Assembly (NCBI RefSeq): GCF_014502795.1
Contig: NZ_JACVHF010000008.1
Location: forward strand, 82,137-146,136
Origin: Heliobacterium chlorum
Lineage (GTDB): Bacteria > Bacillota > Desulfitobacteriia > Heliobacteriales > Heliobacteriaceae
Direction of reading: 5' to 3'
Length of the DNA: 64,000 nucleotides
The notes beneath the pieces were generated by a model. The model did no database searches, was not told the DNA's origin, and saw only the letters and a program-made list of their open reading frames with translations. Numbering within the stretch: the first letter of the stretch is position 1; every line of letters begins with the position of its first letter. Made by a program: the position numbers and the translations under genes. Of the stretch, positions 35,124 through 42,837 are shown in pieces.

Positions 35124-35148
35124 CAAAAAACTGAGCCAATGCTCAGCA
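35124..35148 (-). terminator. Terminator after the 91-aa gene
   Basis: On the minus strand CTGAGC-ATTG-GCTCAG is followed directly by TTTTTTGC. It lies 15 bases after the stop codon of the 91-aa gene. Confidence 0.8.
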
Positions 35149-35162
35149 TAATCTCTATGATT

Positions 35163-35438
35163 CTATAGATTTATAAACTTTATTTTTTCGGTTATCATTT
35201 TTCCAATGACATCTTTCAGACTTGTATTTGACTTTCTTTCTTCCCGAATCTCTTTGATCGAGATACTCACTTTAGCGTGTTTGATTTGGAAGGTCCAGTA
35301 ATCCCCAGAAGGGATAGCCGTCAACAATATATCTTCTTCTTTGAGTTCGCTAATCAAATCCCTGACCGAATTTTCAATGTTGTTTTGCTCTTCCTGAAAA
35401 CTGTTATGTTTTTTAAGTAATTGTTCTTTCCAATCCAT
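35163..35438 (-). CDS. Hypothetical protein, 91 aa
   Basis: ATG at 35438, nine bases after GGGAGGG. Predicted helical and charged: MDWKEQLLKKHNSFQEEQNN at the start, then SVRDLISELKEED, a short beta part (LLTAIPSGDYWTFQIKHAKV) and a basic helix. No signal peptide or membrane segment. Not recognised. It forms a one-gene unit with its own terminator, next to the similar-sized 83-aa gene. Confidence 0.6.
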   Translation of the reverse strand: MDWKEQLLKKHNSFQEEQNNIENSVRDLISELKEEDILLTAIPSGDYWTFQIKHAKVSISIKEIREERKSNTSLKDVIGKMITEKIKFINL

Positions 35439-35551
35439 TGATAACACCCTCCCCCTCCCATCATAGGGCGAGTCAGGAGGTTATATACGCGCTTTTACTC
35501 GTCAAATTCCCTTCGGTTTCAGCTGGGATCGCTAAGAAAGGATGATGCTCC

Positions 35552-36235
35552 ATGTGTGGCCGTTTCACCCTCACCGTCAGCCCGGCAGAATTGTTAGAAA
35601 TCCTCGGTGTTCCTTCTGCGACAGCGCAAGAGTTTACTCCGCGATTCAATGTATCACCTGGTCAAGACATCCTGATGATCGTCCAGGAAAAGGGGCCCAC
35701 AGCCAGGATGGCTCGTTGGGGCCTCCTTCCGCGTTGGACCAAGGATATCCGTATCGGTTATAGCATGATCAATGCCAGAGCAGAAACGCTTCGTGAAAAG
35801 GCCGCCTTTAAAGACTTACTCTTTTCGCAACGCTGTCTCATCCCGGCAGATGGTTTCTATGAGTGGAGACAAGCTGGTAAAAGCAAAATCCCCTATCGCT
35901 TTACCCTCCGAAATCGAAAGGTCTTTGCCTTTGCTGGACTCTGGTCTTTATGGAGGTCACCTGCTGGTGAAACCATCCATTCTTGTACGATTGTCACTAC
36001 AAAACCGAATGAACTGGTCTCATCCGTCCATGACCGGATGCCAGTCATACTCCCCATCGAAAAATGCCGAATCTGGCTGGATCCAGGGCCGTCGAAAGAC
36101 TATCCCTTTACCAGCCTATGGGAGCCCTACCCCGCTGGCGAGATGGAGATGGTTGAAGTATCGACGATGGTGAACTCATCGCGAGAGGATCGGCCTGAGA
36201 TGGCTGAACCAATCACGCAACTGACGCTTTTCTAG
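35552..36235 (+). CDS. SOS response-associated peptidase / abasic-site DNA-protein crosslink protein YedK (HMCES family)
   Basis: 227 aa. Family members bind abasic sites in single-stranded DNA and form a stable thiazolidine link through Cys2, which is exposed here after Met removal (MCGRFT). Other conserved parts: RFNVSPGQ, ARWGLLPRW, MINARAET, RCLIPADGFYEWR (catalytic Glu) and VHDRMPVIL (catalytic His). Start fixed by the essential Cys2; AAGGATG lies upstream. Single gene. Protects the genome from abasic-site damage; SOS control cannot be seen from a clear LexA box. Confidence 0.93.
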   Translation: MCGRFTLTVSPAELLEILGVPSATAQEFTPRFNVSPGQDILMIVQEKGPTARMARWGLLPRWTKDIRIGYSMINARAETLREKAAFKDLLFSQRCLIPADGFYEWRQAGKSKIPYRFTLRNRKVFAFAGLWSLWRSPAGETIHSCTIVTTKPNELVSSVHDRMPVILPIEKCRIWLDPGPSKDYPFTSLWEPYPAGEMEMVEVSTMVNSSREDRPEMAEPITQLTLF

Positions 36236-36263
36236 TCTCTTCTTACCCGTTTATAGATGAACC

Positions 36264-36821
36264 TTACCTATTCCCGCCGAGTGAAAATGAGTCCATCTTC
36301 TCATAGGCGGGCGCTCTTCCCCGCTCGATGCGGCTTTCCATGAGAACAAACTCGTTCACCTTAAAACTCGGAATCGAGGGAACCGAAATACTCCAGTTTT
36401 CCGGCTCTCGCCAGAAAATGTCTCGAGCGACTGTGACATGGGGTTCGTAACGTTTCTGTTCCGGTGGAAAACCGACTGCGGTCAACTTCCGGGCAACTTC
36501 GATCTGTAGTTGCCTTAACCCCGACTGCTCCTCCTGCAAGCCCAGCCATAAGACTCTCATCGGATGAAGGGGCCCAAAATGACCTAGCCGCTGTTCCCAA
36601 CGGAGGGAAAAAGGCACAGACGCTTCGCCCGCTTTCTTGAGGGAGGATTTAATCGAAGGAAGCTTGTCTGGGGTGACTTCGCCGAGAAACTGCAGCGTCA
36701 GGTGGAGATTCGCTGGGGACACCATACGGGCTTTTATCACTCTCTGTTCAATCGTTCGCTGAAGTTGTGCCAGTTCAGCAACTACTTCGGTGGGAAATAG
36801 AATCGCCGCGAAAAGACGCAT
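36264..36821 (-). CDS. thpR: RNA 2',3'-cyclic phosphodiesterase (2'-5' RNA ligase family)
   Basis: 185 aa. The two His-x-Thr-x motifs of the 2H phosphoesterase fold are present: HLTLQFLGEV (about 42-51) and HVTVAR (about 127-132). Start MRLFAAILFPTEV is typical of ThpR. Such enzymes hydrolyse 2',3'-cyclic phosphates on RNA and can join tRNA halves in vitro. It follows the ATC-hydrolase-like gene by 21 bases in the same direction, so it may be the third gene of an HD protein-hydrolase-thpR unit. Confidence 0.92.
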   Translation of the reverse strand: MRLFAAILFPTEVVAELAQLQRTIEQRVIKARMVSPANLHLTLQFLGEVTPDKLPSIKSSLKKAGEASVPFSLRWEQRLGHFGPLHPMRVLWLGLQEEQSGLRQLQIEVARKLTAVGFPPEQKRYEPHVTVARDIFWREPENWSISVPSIPSFKVNEFVLMESRIERGRAPAYEKMDSFSLGGNR

Positions 36822-36842
36822 AATTGTTCCCTGCCTTTTCTC

Positions 36843-37343
36843 CTAGGGGATATCTTTCCTCTGGCATCGTATCTCACAAAACCGATCGCCATCAAGAACA
36901 TTTTTGAGATGGACCAAGTCGCTATCGGGGTGGAATGCTTCATACTTGGCCTGGTCGATGGCACAGTACAGCCGACCTAGTTTTTCAAAGCCGTGGTCTC
37001 GCCATTCAGCGGCAAAGGGACAATAAGTAATGCGAATATGAGTCGGGTCTTCCCCGTTCACTCCTTCCACATCCCAGCCGAAAGAGGGTAAGTCAGGCAA
37101 CTTGCCATAGTTCTGTGGTTCATGAGCGTGCCCGGCAGCGAGTACACGTTGTCGCTGCTTCTCCCCCCGCTCAGAGCCGTAGTTTTCAATTGCTCGGCTG
37201 ATAACCTCTTTTCCGCGTTCTTCCCCTATTTCATCGACAATGGATTGGGCTAAATGACGATAGAGCGACGCCATCATCATACCCATCTGACGCACTTGCT
37301 CTTTCGCCACCTCTACCGGAACAACAGGCGCATCCCCATTCAT
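36843..37343 (-). CDS. L-2-amino-thiazoline-4-carboxylate hydrolase-like protein
   Basis: 166 aa. The helical first half and the C-terminal half with HIRITYCPFAAEWRDHG and RLYCAIDQAKYEAFHPDSDL match the ATC-hydrolase family, named for one member that makes cysteine from the thiazoline. Most members are untested. Conserved Cys (in TYCPF, LYCAID and FCEIRC) may be catalytic or bind metal. It starts one base after the HD-protein stop, so the two are co-translated. Function is family inference only. Confidence 0.7.
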   Translation of the reverse strand: MNGDAPVVPVEVAKEQVRQMGMMMASLYRHLAQSIVDEIGEERGKEVISRAIENYGSERGEKQRQRVLAAGHAHEPQNYGKLPDLPSFGWDVEGVNGEDPTHIRITYCPFAAEWRDHGFEKLGRLYCAIDQAKYEAFHPDSDLVHLKNVLDGDRFCEIRCQRKDIP

Positions 37344-37344
37344 C

Positions 37345-37926
37345 TCACATATCTCCTTTTAAACCGATCGTTTCCGCGACCCTTTGCATCCCTTGGATCG
37401 TCTCTCCGATGACGGTTTCCAGATCCATACCTAGTATTTGAGCACCCTTTTCGATGATTTCGCGGTTCACACCGGCAGCAAAGCTTTTTTGCTTCCACTT
37501 CTTTTTCACTGATTTAACTTCCAAGTCAAGGATACTCTTATTCGGACGGAGCATCGCCGTGGCAGCGATCAAACCCGTCAATTCGTCAATCGTATAGAGT
37601 ACTTTTTCCATTTGCTCTACCGGTTGAACATTGACACAGATACCCCACCCGTGGCTTTGAACAGCGTGAATATAATCTTCGGGATAGTCCTTAGCTGATA
37701 AAATTTCCTTCGCCTTCACACAATGTTGCTCGGGATACATCTCATAATCAATATCGTGCAACAGTCCGATGACGGCCCACTTTTCCGGATCCCTTTCGTT
37801 GAAGAGCTCTGCAAAATGTCTCATGACGGCCTCGACCGCATAAGCGTGCTTAATGAGGCTGTCATTTTTATTAAACTCCCGTAGTAACGCATCTGCTTGT
37901 GCCCGGGTAGGTCTTACATTCTCCAT
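37345..37926 (-). CDS. HD-domain phosphohydrolase-like protein
   Basis: 193 aa from the ATG at 37926 (AAAGGAAG upstream). HD-superfamily motifs: His in SLIKHAYAVEAVM, HD in GLLHDIDYEMYPEQH, and His in AVQSHGWG; the spread fits a small metal-dependent phosphohydrolase. Homologues are common in Firmicutes and are often annotated as hydrolases of unknown substrate. Leads an operon with the ATC-hydrolase-like gene and probably thpR. Confidence 0.85.
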   Translation of the reverse strand: MENVRPTRAQADALLREFNKNDSLIKHAYAVEAVMRHFAELFNERDPEKWAVIGLLHDIDYEMYPEQHCVKAKEILSAKDYPEDYIHAVQSHGWGICVNVQPVEQMEKVLYTIDELTGLIAATAMLRPNKSILDLEVKSVKKKWKQKSFAAGVNREIIEKGAQILGMDLETVIGETIQGMQRVAETIGLKGDM

Positions 37927-38125
37927 ATGGTCGCTTCCTTTCATCCCTGTGATGTTTACTAGTGAAAAAGCATGGAAAACGTAAGCAAATACTTTTTAAT
38001 TCGCTTACGTTATTTTCTTTTTCTACCTGGAAATTCACTTTACATAGTTAGTACATTATATTATACGCCTTTTAATTTAAATCAACCAGATGACAACGGC
38101 CCTTATTGCATTGTCTGTCAACGGG

Positions 38126-38160
38126 ATAAAAAAGACAACCCCGCCAATCGGCGAGGTTGG
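38126..38160 (-). terminator. Terminator after the 61-aa gene
   Basis: CAACCTCGCC-GATT-GGCGGGGTTG on the minus strand, followed by TCTTTTTTAT. An 11-base tandem duplication (TTCATTGGTAG twice, 38178-38199, plus strand) lies between it and the gene. Confidence 0.8.
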
Positions 38161-38211
38161 GCTATATTCTCAGGTGGTTCATTGGTAGTTCATTGGTAGT
38201 CCAGAGGCAGT

Positions 38212-38397
38212 TCAATTCGAAAAGAAGCTGACTTCAGCTTCAATGACAAACTGTTTTTTCCCAAACGATTCGATGCGATTGATGATGACTTGAACTGCAC
38301 CTTCATTCCTCTGTTCGTCCAGAAACTCCTTTACGCCATCTTTAAGCTTTTCACTGCCTTCCAGTTGGAGTTCATAGACGACAACGCGTGTTTTCAT
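38212..38397 (-). CDS. Hypothetical protein, 61 aa
   Basis: ATG after GGGGAGGCGGAGAAA, a strong site. The product (MKTRVVVYELQLEGSEKLKD, then helix and beta strand VIINRIESFGKKQFVIEAEV) looks like a small alpha/beta domain with a beta-alpha-beta-beta order. No membrane segment. I recognise no family. It is a single gene with its own terminator. Confidence 0.65.
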   Translation of the reverse strand: MKTRVVVYELQLEGSEKLKDGVKEFLDEQRNEGAVQVIINRIESFGKKQFVIEAEVSFFSN

Positions 38398-38496
38398 TTT
38401 CTCCGCCTCCCCCCACCCTTCTACATTTATTATACGATGAAAAATGTCTAAAAAATTATCACTTTCCTTGAGTAATCAAATAATTTACCGAACAAG

Positions 38497-38530
38497 AGAA
38501 AAAAGAAAGCACCCCCAAAAATAGGAGTAC
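38497..38530 (-). terminator. Terminator after the NrdD-like gene
   Basis: On the minus strand GTACTCC (38530-38524) pairs with GGGGGTGC (38516-38509), with two G-T pairs, followed by TTTCTTTTTTC. Confidence 0.6.
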
Positions 38531-38570
38531 TTATCTAACACACTGTATCTCTCTGTATGGCTATTCGTTC

Positions 38571-38960
38571 CTACACCGCTTTGCCGAAATCAGCCAATAC
38601 GCTCTGTTTTTCTTCCTGGGACAAATCATCGGCAGCCTTTTTTTGCTTCCAAAGCAAATCTACGGCATCTAACTCACCGTCACAGGAACAAGAACCTTGT
38701 CCCATATGGGGTGTACGATTGGCGAGTTCAGCTAACTTGGCATCGTTGAAGCGATCTGTTGTGCTTAGATATCCCGTTATTCGCCGAACCCGGGTGATCG
38801 GATTTTGACCTAAAACTTGCAGGCATAGTTCTCCCTTTTCTTGAAAAACCCGAACTGCTTGAGGTTCATGGACGTTCTCTTCACAAGCAATTTCTCTCGC
38901 TTGAGCGAGGATACTATCCTGTTGTTCATCAGTAAGCAATAGATCAGTTATGATTCGCAT
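38571..38960 (-). CDS. Small protein with an NrdD C-terminus-like segment
   Basis: 129 aa. The middle part, RRITGYLSTTDRFNDAKLAE (about 59-78), resembles the C-terminal glycyl-radical region of class III ribonucleotide reductases (R-x-x-GYL...WN-x-GK). It is followed by GSCSCDG, a Cys pair. The rest is helical. No catalytic barrel is present, so it is not a reductase by itself. It could be a spare-part or regulatory protein, by analogy with YfiD for pyruvate formate-lyase; that is inference. Single gene with terminator. Confidence 0.6.
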   Translation of the reverse strand: MRIITDLLLTDEQQDSILAQAREIACEENVHEPQAVRVFQEKGELCLQVLGQNPITRVRRITGYLSTTDRFNDAKLAELANRTPHMGQGSCSCDGELDAVDLLWKQKKAADDLSQEEKQSVLADFGKAV

Positions 38961-39108
38961 AGCTCACGACCAACCTTTCATCGATTCTTATAAGTATTCT
39001 CGTCTATGATGATAAAACAGTTGCTCTCGATAATCAATATCTGATAGTAATTACTACTATTAAATTTTACAATTTTCTTGGGGCATACTAGGCGTGGAGG
39101 TGAGCACA

Positions 39109-39228
39109 ATGGGTAAAGGTAAGGACAGCAAGAAATCTAAAACCCAGGCGACCGAAAACCCGCAGACAAAAGTTCAAAGCCCCGGCGAACCGGAAGTTCG
39201 CAATCATCCGCAGAACCAAGATCGCTAA
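39109..39228 (+). CDS. Small hydrophilic peptide, 39 aa
   Basis: ATG at 39109 after GGAGGTGAGCACA. The product is very polar: MGKGKDSKKSKTQATENPQT, then Pro/Asn/Gln-rich to the end. It resembles small spore- or stress-type peptides in composition only. A bidirectional terminator follows immediately. Support is the ideal ribosome site and terminator position. Confidence 0.5.
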   Translation: MGKGKDSKKSKTQATENPQTKVQSPGEPEVRNHPQNQDR

Positions 39229-39263
39229 AAAAAGTCCACTCCGCAAGGGGTGGATTTTTTCAT
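39229..39263. terminator. Bidirectional terminator
   Basis: TCCACTCC-GCAA-GGGGTGGA (39235-39254) with an A-run before and a T-run after. It serves the 39-aa gene (plus) and the 29-aa gene (minus). Confidence 0.85.
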
Positions 39264-39272
39264 CGAAAATCC

Positions 39273-39362
39273 TTATGTGTCCTTTCCTTTAACGATCTCC
39301 CGGTAGGTGGTGTAAAACACGACGAGTAAGGTAAACCACAGGATGCTTCCTCTACTATTCAT
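39273..39362 (-). CDS. Tiny membrane peptide, 29 aa
   Basis: ATG at 39362 preceded by GGAGGGGTGTACCAG. The product has one hydrophobic helix (SILWFTLLVVFYTTY, residues 6-20) and a basic tail REIVKGKDT. A shared terminator follows. Too short for family assignment; it is supported by the ribosome site and terminator only. Confidence 0.45.
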   Translation of the reverse strand: MNSRGSILWFTLLVVFYTTYREIVKGKDT

Positions 39363-39453
39363 CTGGTACACCCCTCCTATCCCGTTTCCCTGATTTATGA
39401 TATGTTCTCATCAAGGGTTTTTCCCAGAACCAGCATTAAGGAGAGATCATCCC

Positions 39454-39666
39454 ATGTTCGGATTCGGCGTGATGAACAAGACCGTAAAGGAATTGCGTAA
39501 AAACCGCTGCTTGACAGCAAAGGAACTGGCCCAACGACTAAAAGTGGACACGATCGAAATCCTCCGGATCGAAGAAGTCAAACTAAAAGATGTCCCAGAG
39601 CCATTAAAATCAAAAATCACCCCGATCCTGCGGGGTGATGAAACAGATAAAATACCCTGGTTGTAA
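39454..39666 (+). CDS. Small Xre-like helix-turn-helix protein, 70 aa
   Basis: ATG at 39454 after AAGGAGAG. The helical part VKELRKNRCLTAKELAQRLK followed by VDTIEILRIEEVKLKDVP looks like a Cro/CI-type helix-turn-helix without extra domains. It could be a DNA-binding regulator. It stands alone, opposite a small membrane peptide gene on the other strand (39677-39796). Confidence 0.65.
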   Translation: MFGFGVMNKTVKELRKNRCLTAKELAQRLKVDTIEILRIEEVKLKDVPEPLKSKITPILRGDETDKIPWL

Positions 39667-39676
39667 ATCGTATAAC

Positions 39677-39796
39677 CTATTGGAATCGGTCATTGATCAT
39701 ATTCCTACACTGATTGCTCCCTTCACGGTATCCGAGAAAATAAAAAAATCCACAACAAAGAGTGATTAGACTGCACGCACCAATTGTCAATAACAT
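39677..39796 (-). CDS. Small membrane peptide, 39 aa
   Basis: ATG at 39796, nine bases after AAGGAGG. The first half is a hydrophobic, Cys-containing helix (TIGACSLITLCCGFFYFLGY, residues 4-23); the second half is polar (REGSNQCRNMINDRFQ). One membrane span is expected. It faces the helix-turn-helix gene. No family known to me. Confidence 0.45.
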   Translation of the reverse strand: MLLTIGACSLITLCCGFFYFLGYREGSNQCRNMINDRFQ

Positions 39797-39975
39797 TTGA
39801 GTCTGCCTCCTTCTGCCTCTGCCTTTTTATGTCATATATCTCTAATACAGTTATACCACGAATCTCCTTGGCGAATGTTATGTAACGATTATTTTTTTAG
39901 CAAAACTCTTTACGTTTATGGTGCTTCGTAAATCTTCGAGAAAAATCTCCTCTCGACAACAATTCAACCTGGGAT

Positions 39976-40020
39976 AAAGGAAGCCCCAGCTATGGACTCC
40001 ACACAGCTGGGGCTTCCTTT
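39976..40020. terminator. Long perfect hairpin, probable terminator of the MTAP-like gene
   Basis: AAAGGAAGCCCCAGCT pairs perfectly over 16 bases with AGCTGGGGCTTCCTTT around a 13-base loop. T-runs are short (TTT) on both sides. It lies 40 bases after the stop of the minus-strand gene. Confidence 0.7.
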
Positions 40021-40060
40021 AAAGCGTGAGCACTTTTTTTGCACATTTTATTTTTTCCGG

Positions 40061-40915
40061 TTACTCTCCAGTCCGCTCTCGCAAAAGCGTCGGTTTGCGC
40101 AGTTCAGCACATCCGCATTCTCCCACTGCCGGCGGCTTTTCCGGAAGTGCTGCTAAGGCCATGAGCAGTCGCCGTCCTGCTAAAGCTGATTCTTCGAAGA
40201 AGATATCTTTCAGTTCCTGGTGGGACCAGTCTGTAATGATGCCTTCGGCGTAATTGACAACCAGTTCTAAGCGGGCATAGCAAGCTCCGATTTCTCGGGC
40301 TAAGTAGACTTCCGGCGCCACACTCTGCCCGATCACATCGCCCCCGGCCATGCGGTAGTACTGTACTTCTGCAGGGCTCTCAAAGTGGCGTCCATCGGTA
40401 ACGACATACTTTGACCGATCAAAAACCCGCCCTTGACCAGGTAATTCTTCCGATACCTTCAAAAAAGCGCGCCGCAGTTCCGGACAAAAAGGCTGGCGCA
40501 TGATGAGCAGATAGCCTGTTCCCAAATCCACATCTTTGCGCATGGAAAAGTCCAAATAGTCGTGAGGGATGACTAAATCGCGAGGCCGAAGCAATTCGTT
40601 GATCGCCCCCACGCCACCTTCAGAAAGGACTTTTTTTACGCCCGCTTGCTGAAAGACCCAGAAGATTTGCCGAGACGCATCAGCTCGCTTAACGCCAGGC
40701 CGCCAACCGTGCATCACACAAGTTAAGGTACGACGGCCATTTAAATCAAAGAGAACAAAAGCAGGACTGGGACCAAAAGGCGTTTCCCAACCGGGATAAG
40801 TTTCAAGCACCGTCACACCGGGGAAATCGATAGCTTCCGGAAAACGCAATGAGTTCGTGCTGGAACCACCGATGATGGCGAAATCGGCAGACGGTATGTT
40901 GTTCGGTGCGTACAA
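40061..40915 (-). CDS. MTAP/PNP-family nucleoside phosphorylase
   Basis: 284 aa from a TTG at 40915, ten bases after GGAGG; an ATG at 40942 would add nine residues. Family shape: start FAIIGGSST, substrate loop LSEGGVGAINELLRPRDLVIPHDYLDF, then TDGRHFESPAEVQYYRMAGGDVIGQSVAPEVYLAREIG, matching the methylthioadenosine/inosine phosphorylase region that normally reads MTxxPE. The divergent loop sequences mean that the substrate could be MTA, another nucleoside or neither. It follows pfkA-2 by about 90 bases. Confidence 0.82.
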   Translation of the reverse strand: MYAPNNIPSADFAIIGGSSTNSLRFPEAIDFPGVTVLETYPGWETPFGPSPAFVLFDLNGRRTLTCVMHGWRPGVKRADASRQIFWVFQQAGVKKVLSEGGVGAINELLRPRDLVIPHDYLDFSMRKDVDLGTGYLLIMRQPFCPELRRAFLKVSEELPGQGRVFDRSKYVVTDGRHFESPAEVQYYRMAGGDVIGQSVAPEVYLAREIGACYARLELVVNYAEGIITDWSHQELKDIFFEESALAGRRLLMALAALPEKPPAVGECGCAELRKPTLLRERTGE

Positions 40916-41003
40916 AAATGATCGACCTCCACAGTCATTCAATAGATAATTGAAGCAGCATCAATCCCTGTTTCATCGGCTTCATATTAGCAGAATTATG
41001 GCA

Positions 41004-42098
41004 CTAATCGCCGAATGATATTCCCACCGATTTGGCCGCTTTGACAATCTGCCCATCGGTATTGACCTGTTTGGCCGTACCTACCGCCTCTTGTAAGGGA
41101 ACAGCCAAGATCTTCGGAGTTCGCAGGGCCACCATGTGGCCAAATTTCCCCTCCATCACCGCATCAACGGCCGCTGAACCATAGCGAGTGCTCAGGATGC
41201 GATCTTGCGCCGTCGGCGAACCGCCCCGCTGTACGTGACCTAAAACAGTGACCCGCGTTTCCATTCCGGTGCACATCTCCAGCTTTTGTCCGATCGACTG
41301 ACCGATGCCGCCGAGGCGAACCGGATCGTGACTCTGGGCGACCATTTTCTGGACGACCATCTCGCCGCCGATCTCTTTGGCTCCTTCGGCGATGACGACG
41401 ATGGAGAACTTGCGTCCCTTTTCGGCTCGTGTACGAATATGGTTACAGACTTTATCTAAATCAAAAGGTATTTCCGGAATCAGAATCACGTCCGCTCCGC
41501 CGGCTACCCCGGAATAAAGGGCGATCCAACCGGCATAACGGCCCATGACCTCCAAAATCATGATCCGGTGGTGCGATTCGGCCGTCGTATGGAGCCGGTC
41601 TAAGGCTTCTGTAGCCGTAGTGACGGCCGAGTCAAAGCCAAAGGTCACATCGGTGGCAGACAAGTCGTTATCGATAGTTTTCGGCACCCCGACGACGGGG
41701 ATTCCTTTTTTATGAAACTCTAAAGCGATAGAGAGACTTCCGTCACCGCCGATGACGACCAGCCCATCGATCCCCCGGCGGCGCAAGTTCTCTATACACT
41801 GTTCCGAACGATCTTCAAAAGTAAGCTGACCCTCTTTTTCGACGGCATAGCGAAATGGATTGTCTCGGTTCGTCGTGCCCAGGATCGTTCCACCGCGGTG
41901 AAGGATTCCGGCGACCTTTTCTTCAGTCATTGGTTCCATGATGTCATTGACGAGACCATAAAAACCATCGATAATTCCGATGACCTCCAAGTTGTAACGA
42001 CGAATGGCCGTCTTCACAACGGCACGAATGACAGCGTTCAATCCCGGACAGTCGCCGCCTCCTGTTAACACTCCGATCCGCTTGATCTGTCCCTCCAT
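41004..42098 (-). CDS. 6-phosphofructokinase, Gly-Lys (group III) type
   Basis: 364 aa. Motifs: TGGGDCPGLNAVIRAVV, GGDGSLSIA and VPKTIDNDLSATD. The residue after the first GGD is Gly, as in ATP enzymes, while the second position is Lys (PKTIDND), as in PPi enzymes. This Gly/Lys pair marks group III phosphofructokinases, of which tested members mostly use ATP. It differs from pfkA at 12.2 kb (PGTIDND). [14 protein letters not shown] closes the site. ATG after GGAGGACG. The phosphate donor needs an assay. Confidence 0.9.
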   Translation of the reverse strand: MEGQIKRIGVLTGGGDCPGLNAVIRAVVKTAIRRYNLEVIGIIDGFYGLVNDIMEPMTEEKVAGILHRGGTILGTTNRDNPFRYAVEKEGQLTFEDRSEQCIENLRRRGIDGLVVIGGDGSLSIALEFHKKGIPVVGVPKTIDNDLSATDVTFGFDSAVTTATEALDRLHTTAESHHRIMILEVMGRYAGWIALYSGVAGGADVILIPEIPFDLDKVCNHIRTRAEKGRKFSIVVIAEGAKEIGGEMVVQKMVAQSHDPVRLGGIGQSIGQKLEMCTGMETRVTVLGHVQRGGSPTAQDRILSTRYGSAAVDAVMEGKFGHMVALRTPKILAVPLQEAVGTAKQVNTDGQIVKAAKSVGISFGD

Positions 42099-42135
42099 CT
42101 CTTCGTCCTCCTTCTACATTAAAACTCCTTGAAGA

Positions 42136-42597
42136 TTAGACTAGATCGGTAAACCCCGTTTGTCGCAGCCCCTCGAATAGGACAACCGATACGGCGTTGG
42201 ACAAATTGAGCGAACGAGCATCGCCGACCAAAGGGATGCGAACCACCTGTTCTGGATGAGCCTCCAAAATCGCTGACGGCAGGCCTTTCGTTTCTTTGCC
42301 GAAGACAAAGAAATCTCCAGGCTGGTAGGCGACATCACTATAGCGTTTATGACCTTTCGTGCTCAATAAGTACAAATTTGCTTCCGGATAGGCCTTTCGA
42401 AAAGCTTCCCAGTTGTCATGGTAGTGGATCTCAACGAGGTGCCAATAATCAAGACCCGCCCGTTTTAGTTGTTTGTCATCCACAGAAAAGCCGAGCGGTT
42501 TGATCAGATGGAGCACACAACCGGTGCCGGCACAGAGACGGGCTACATTTCCCGTATTCGGTGGAATTTCTGGCTCAACAAGTACAATATGAAACAT
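42136..42597 (-). CDS. trmL: tRNA (cytidine/uridine-34-2'-O)-methyltransferase TrmL
   Basis: 153 aa. SPOUT-fold RNA methylase for the wobble base of tRNA-Leu. Motif 1 NTGNVARLCAGTG (about 15-27), motif 2 FVFGKETKGLP and motif 3 RIPLVGDARSLNLSNAVSV (trefoil knot, SAM binding) are intact. Length is standard. It lies 37 bases upstream of the second phosphofructokinase gene and is divergent from aconitase. Confidence 0.94.
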   Translation of the reverse strand: MFHIVLVEPEIPPNTGNVARLCAGTGCVLHLIKPLGFSVDDKQLKRAGLDYWHLVEIHYHDNWEAFRKAYPEANLYLLSTKGHKRYSDVAYQPGDFFVFGKETKGLPSAILEAHPEQVVRIPLVGDARSLNLSNAVSVVLFEGLRQTGFTDLV

Positions 42598-42777
42598 GAT
42601 GCATACACTCCGTATCGAGCCTGAGCATGGTGATCGCTGCAGACTGTTTTTTCAATTCGTAAAAAAAGTTTGGGAAACGTATCCGGTTGTTTGTTCTCTT
42701 TGGCAACCATAAAATCCTGCTAATTTTTCTGCACTTCACTGTGTGCAGTATACTTCTCGATAGTGTCATCATTTAAA

Positions 42778-42806
42778 TTGACGCCCTCTGGAATATTTGT
42801 TACATT
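42778..42806 (+). promoter_or_regulatory. Promoter of aconitase gene
   Basis: TTGACG (42778-42783), 17-base spacer, TACATT (42801-42806), about 30 bases before the GTG start. Confidence 0.55.
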
Positions 42807-42837
42807 GAACAAGTGATTAACCATAGGAGGGGAAACT

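Noticed and set aside
34744..35139. Longer 131-codon version of the 83-aa gene
   Set aside because: The TTG start lies inside the terminator hairpin of the upstream gene; the ATG at 34995 has a GGAGG site at ideal spacing.
38178..38199. Tandem repeat TTCATTGGTAG x2
   Set aside because: Only two copies, outside genes; probably a replication slip and not a CRISPR or regulatory array.
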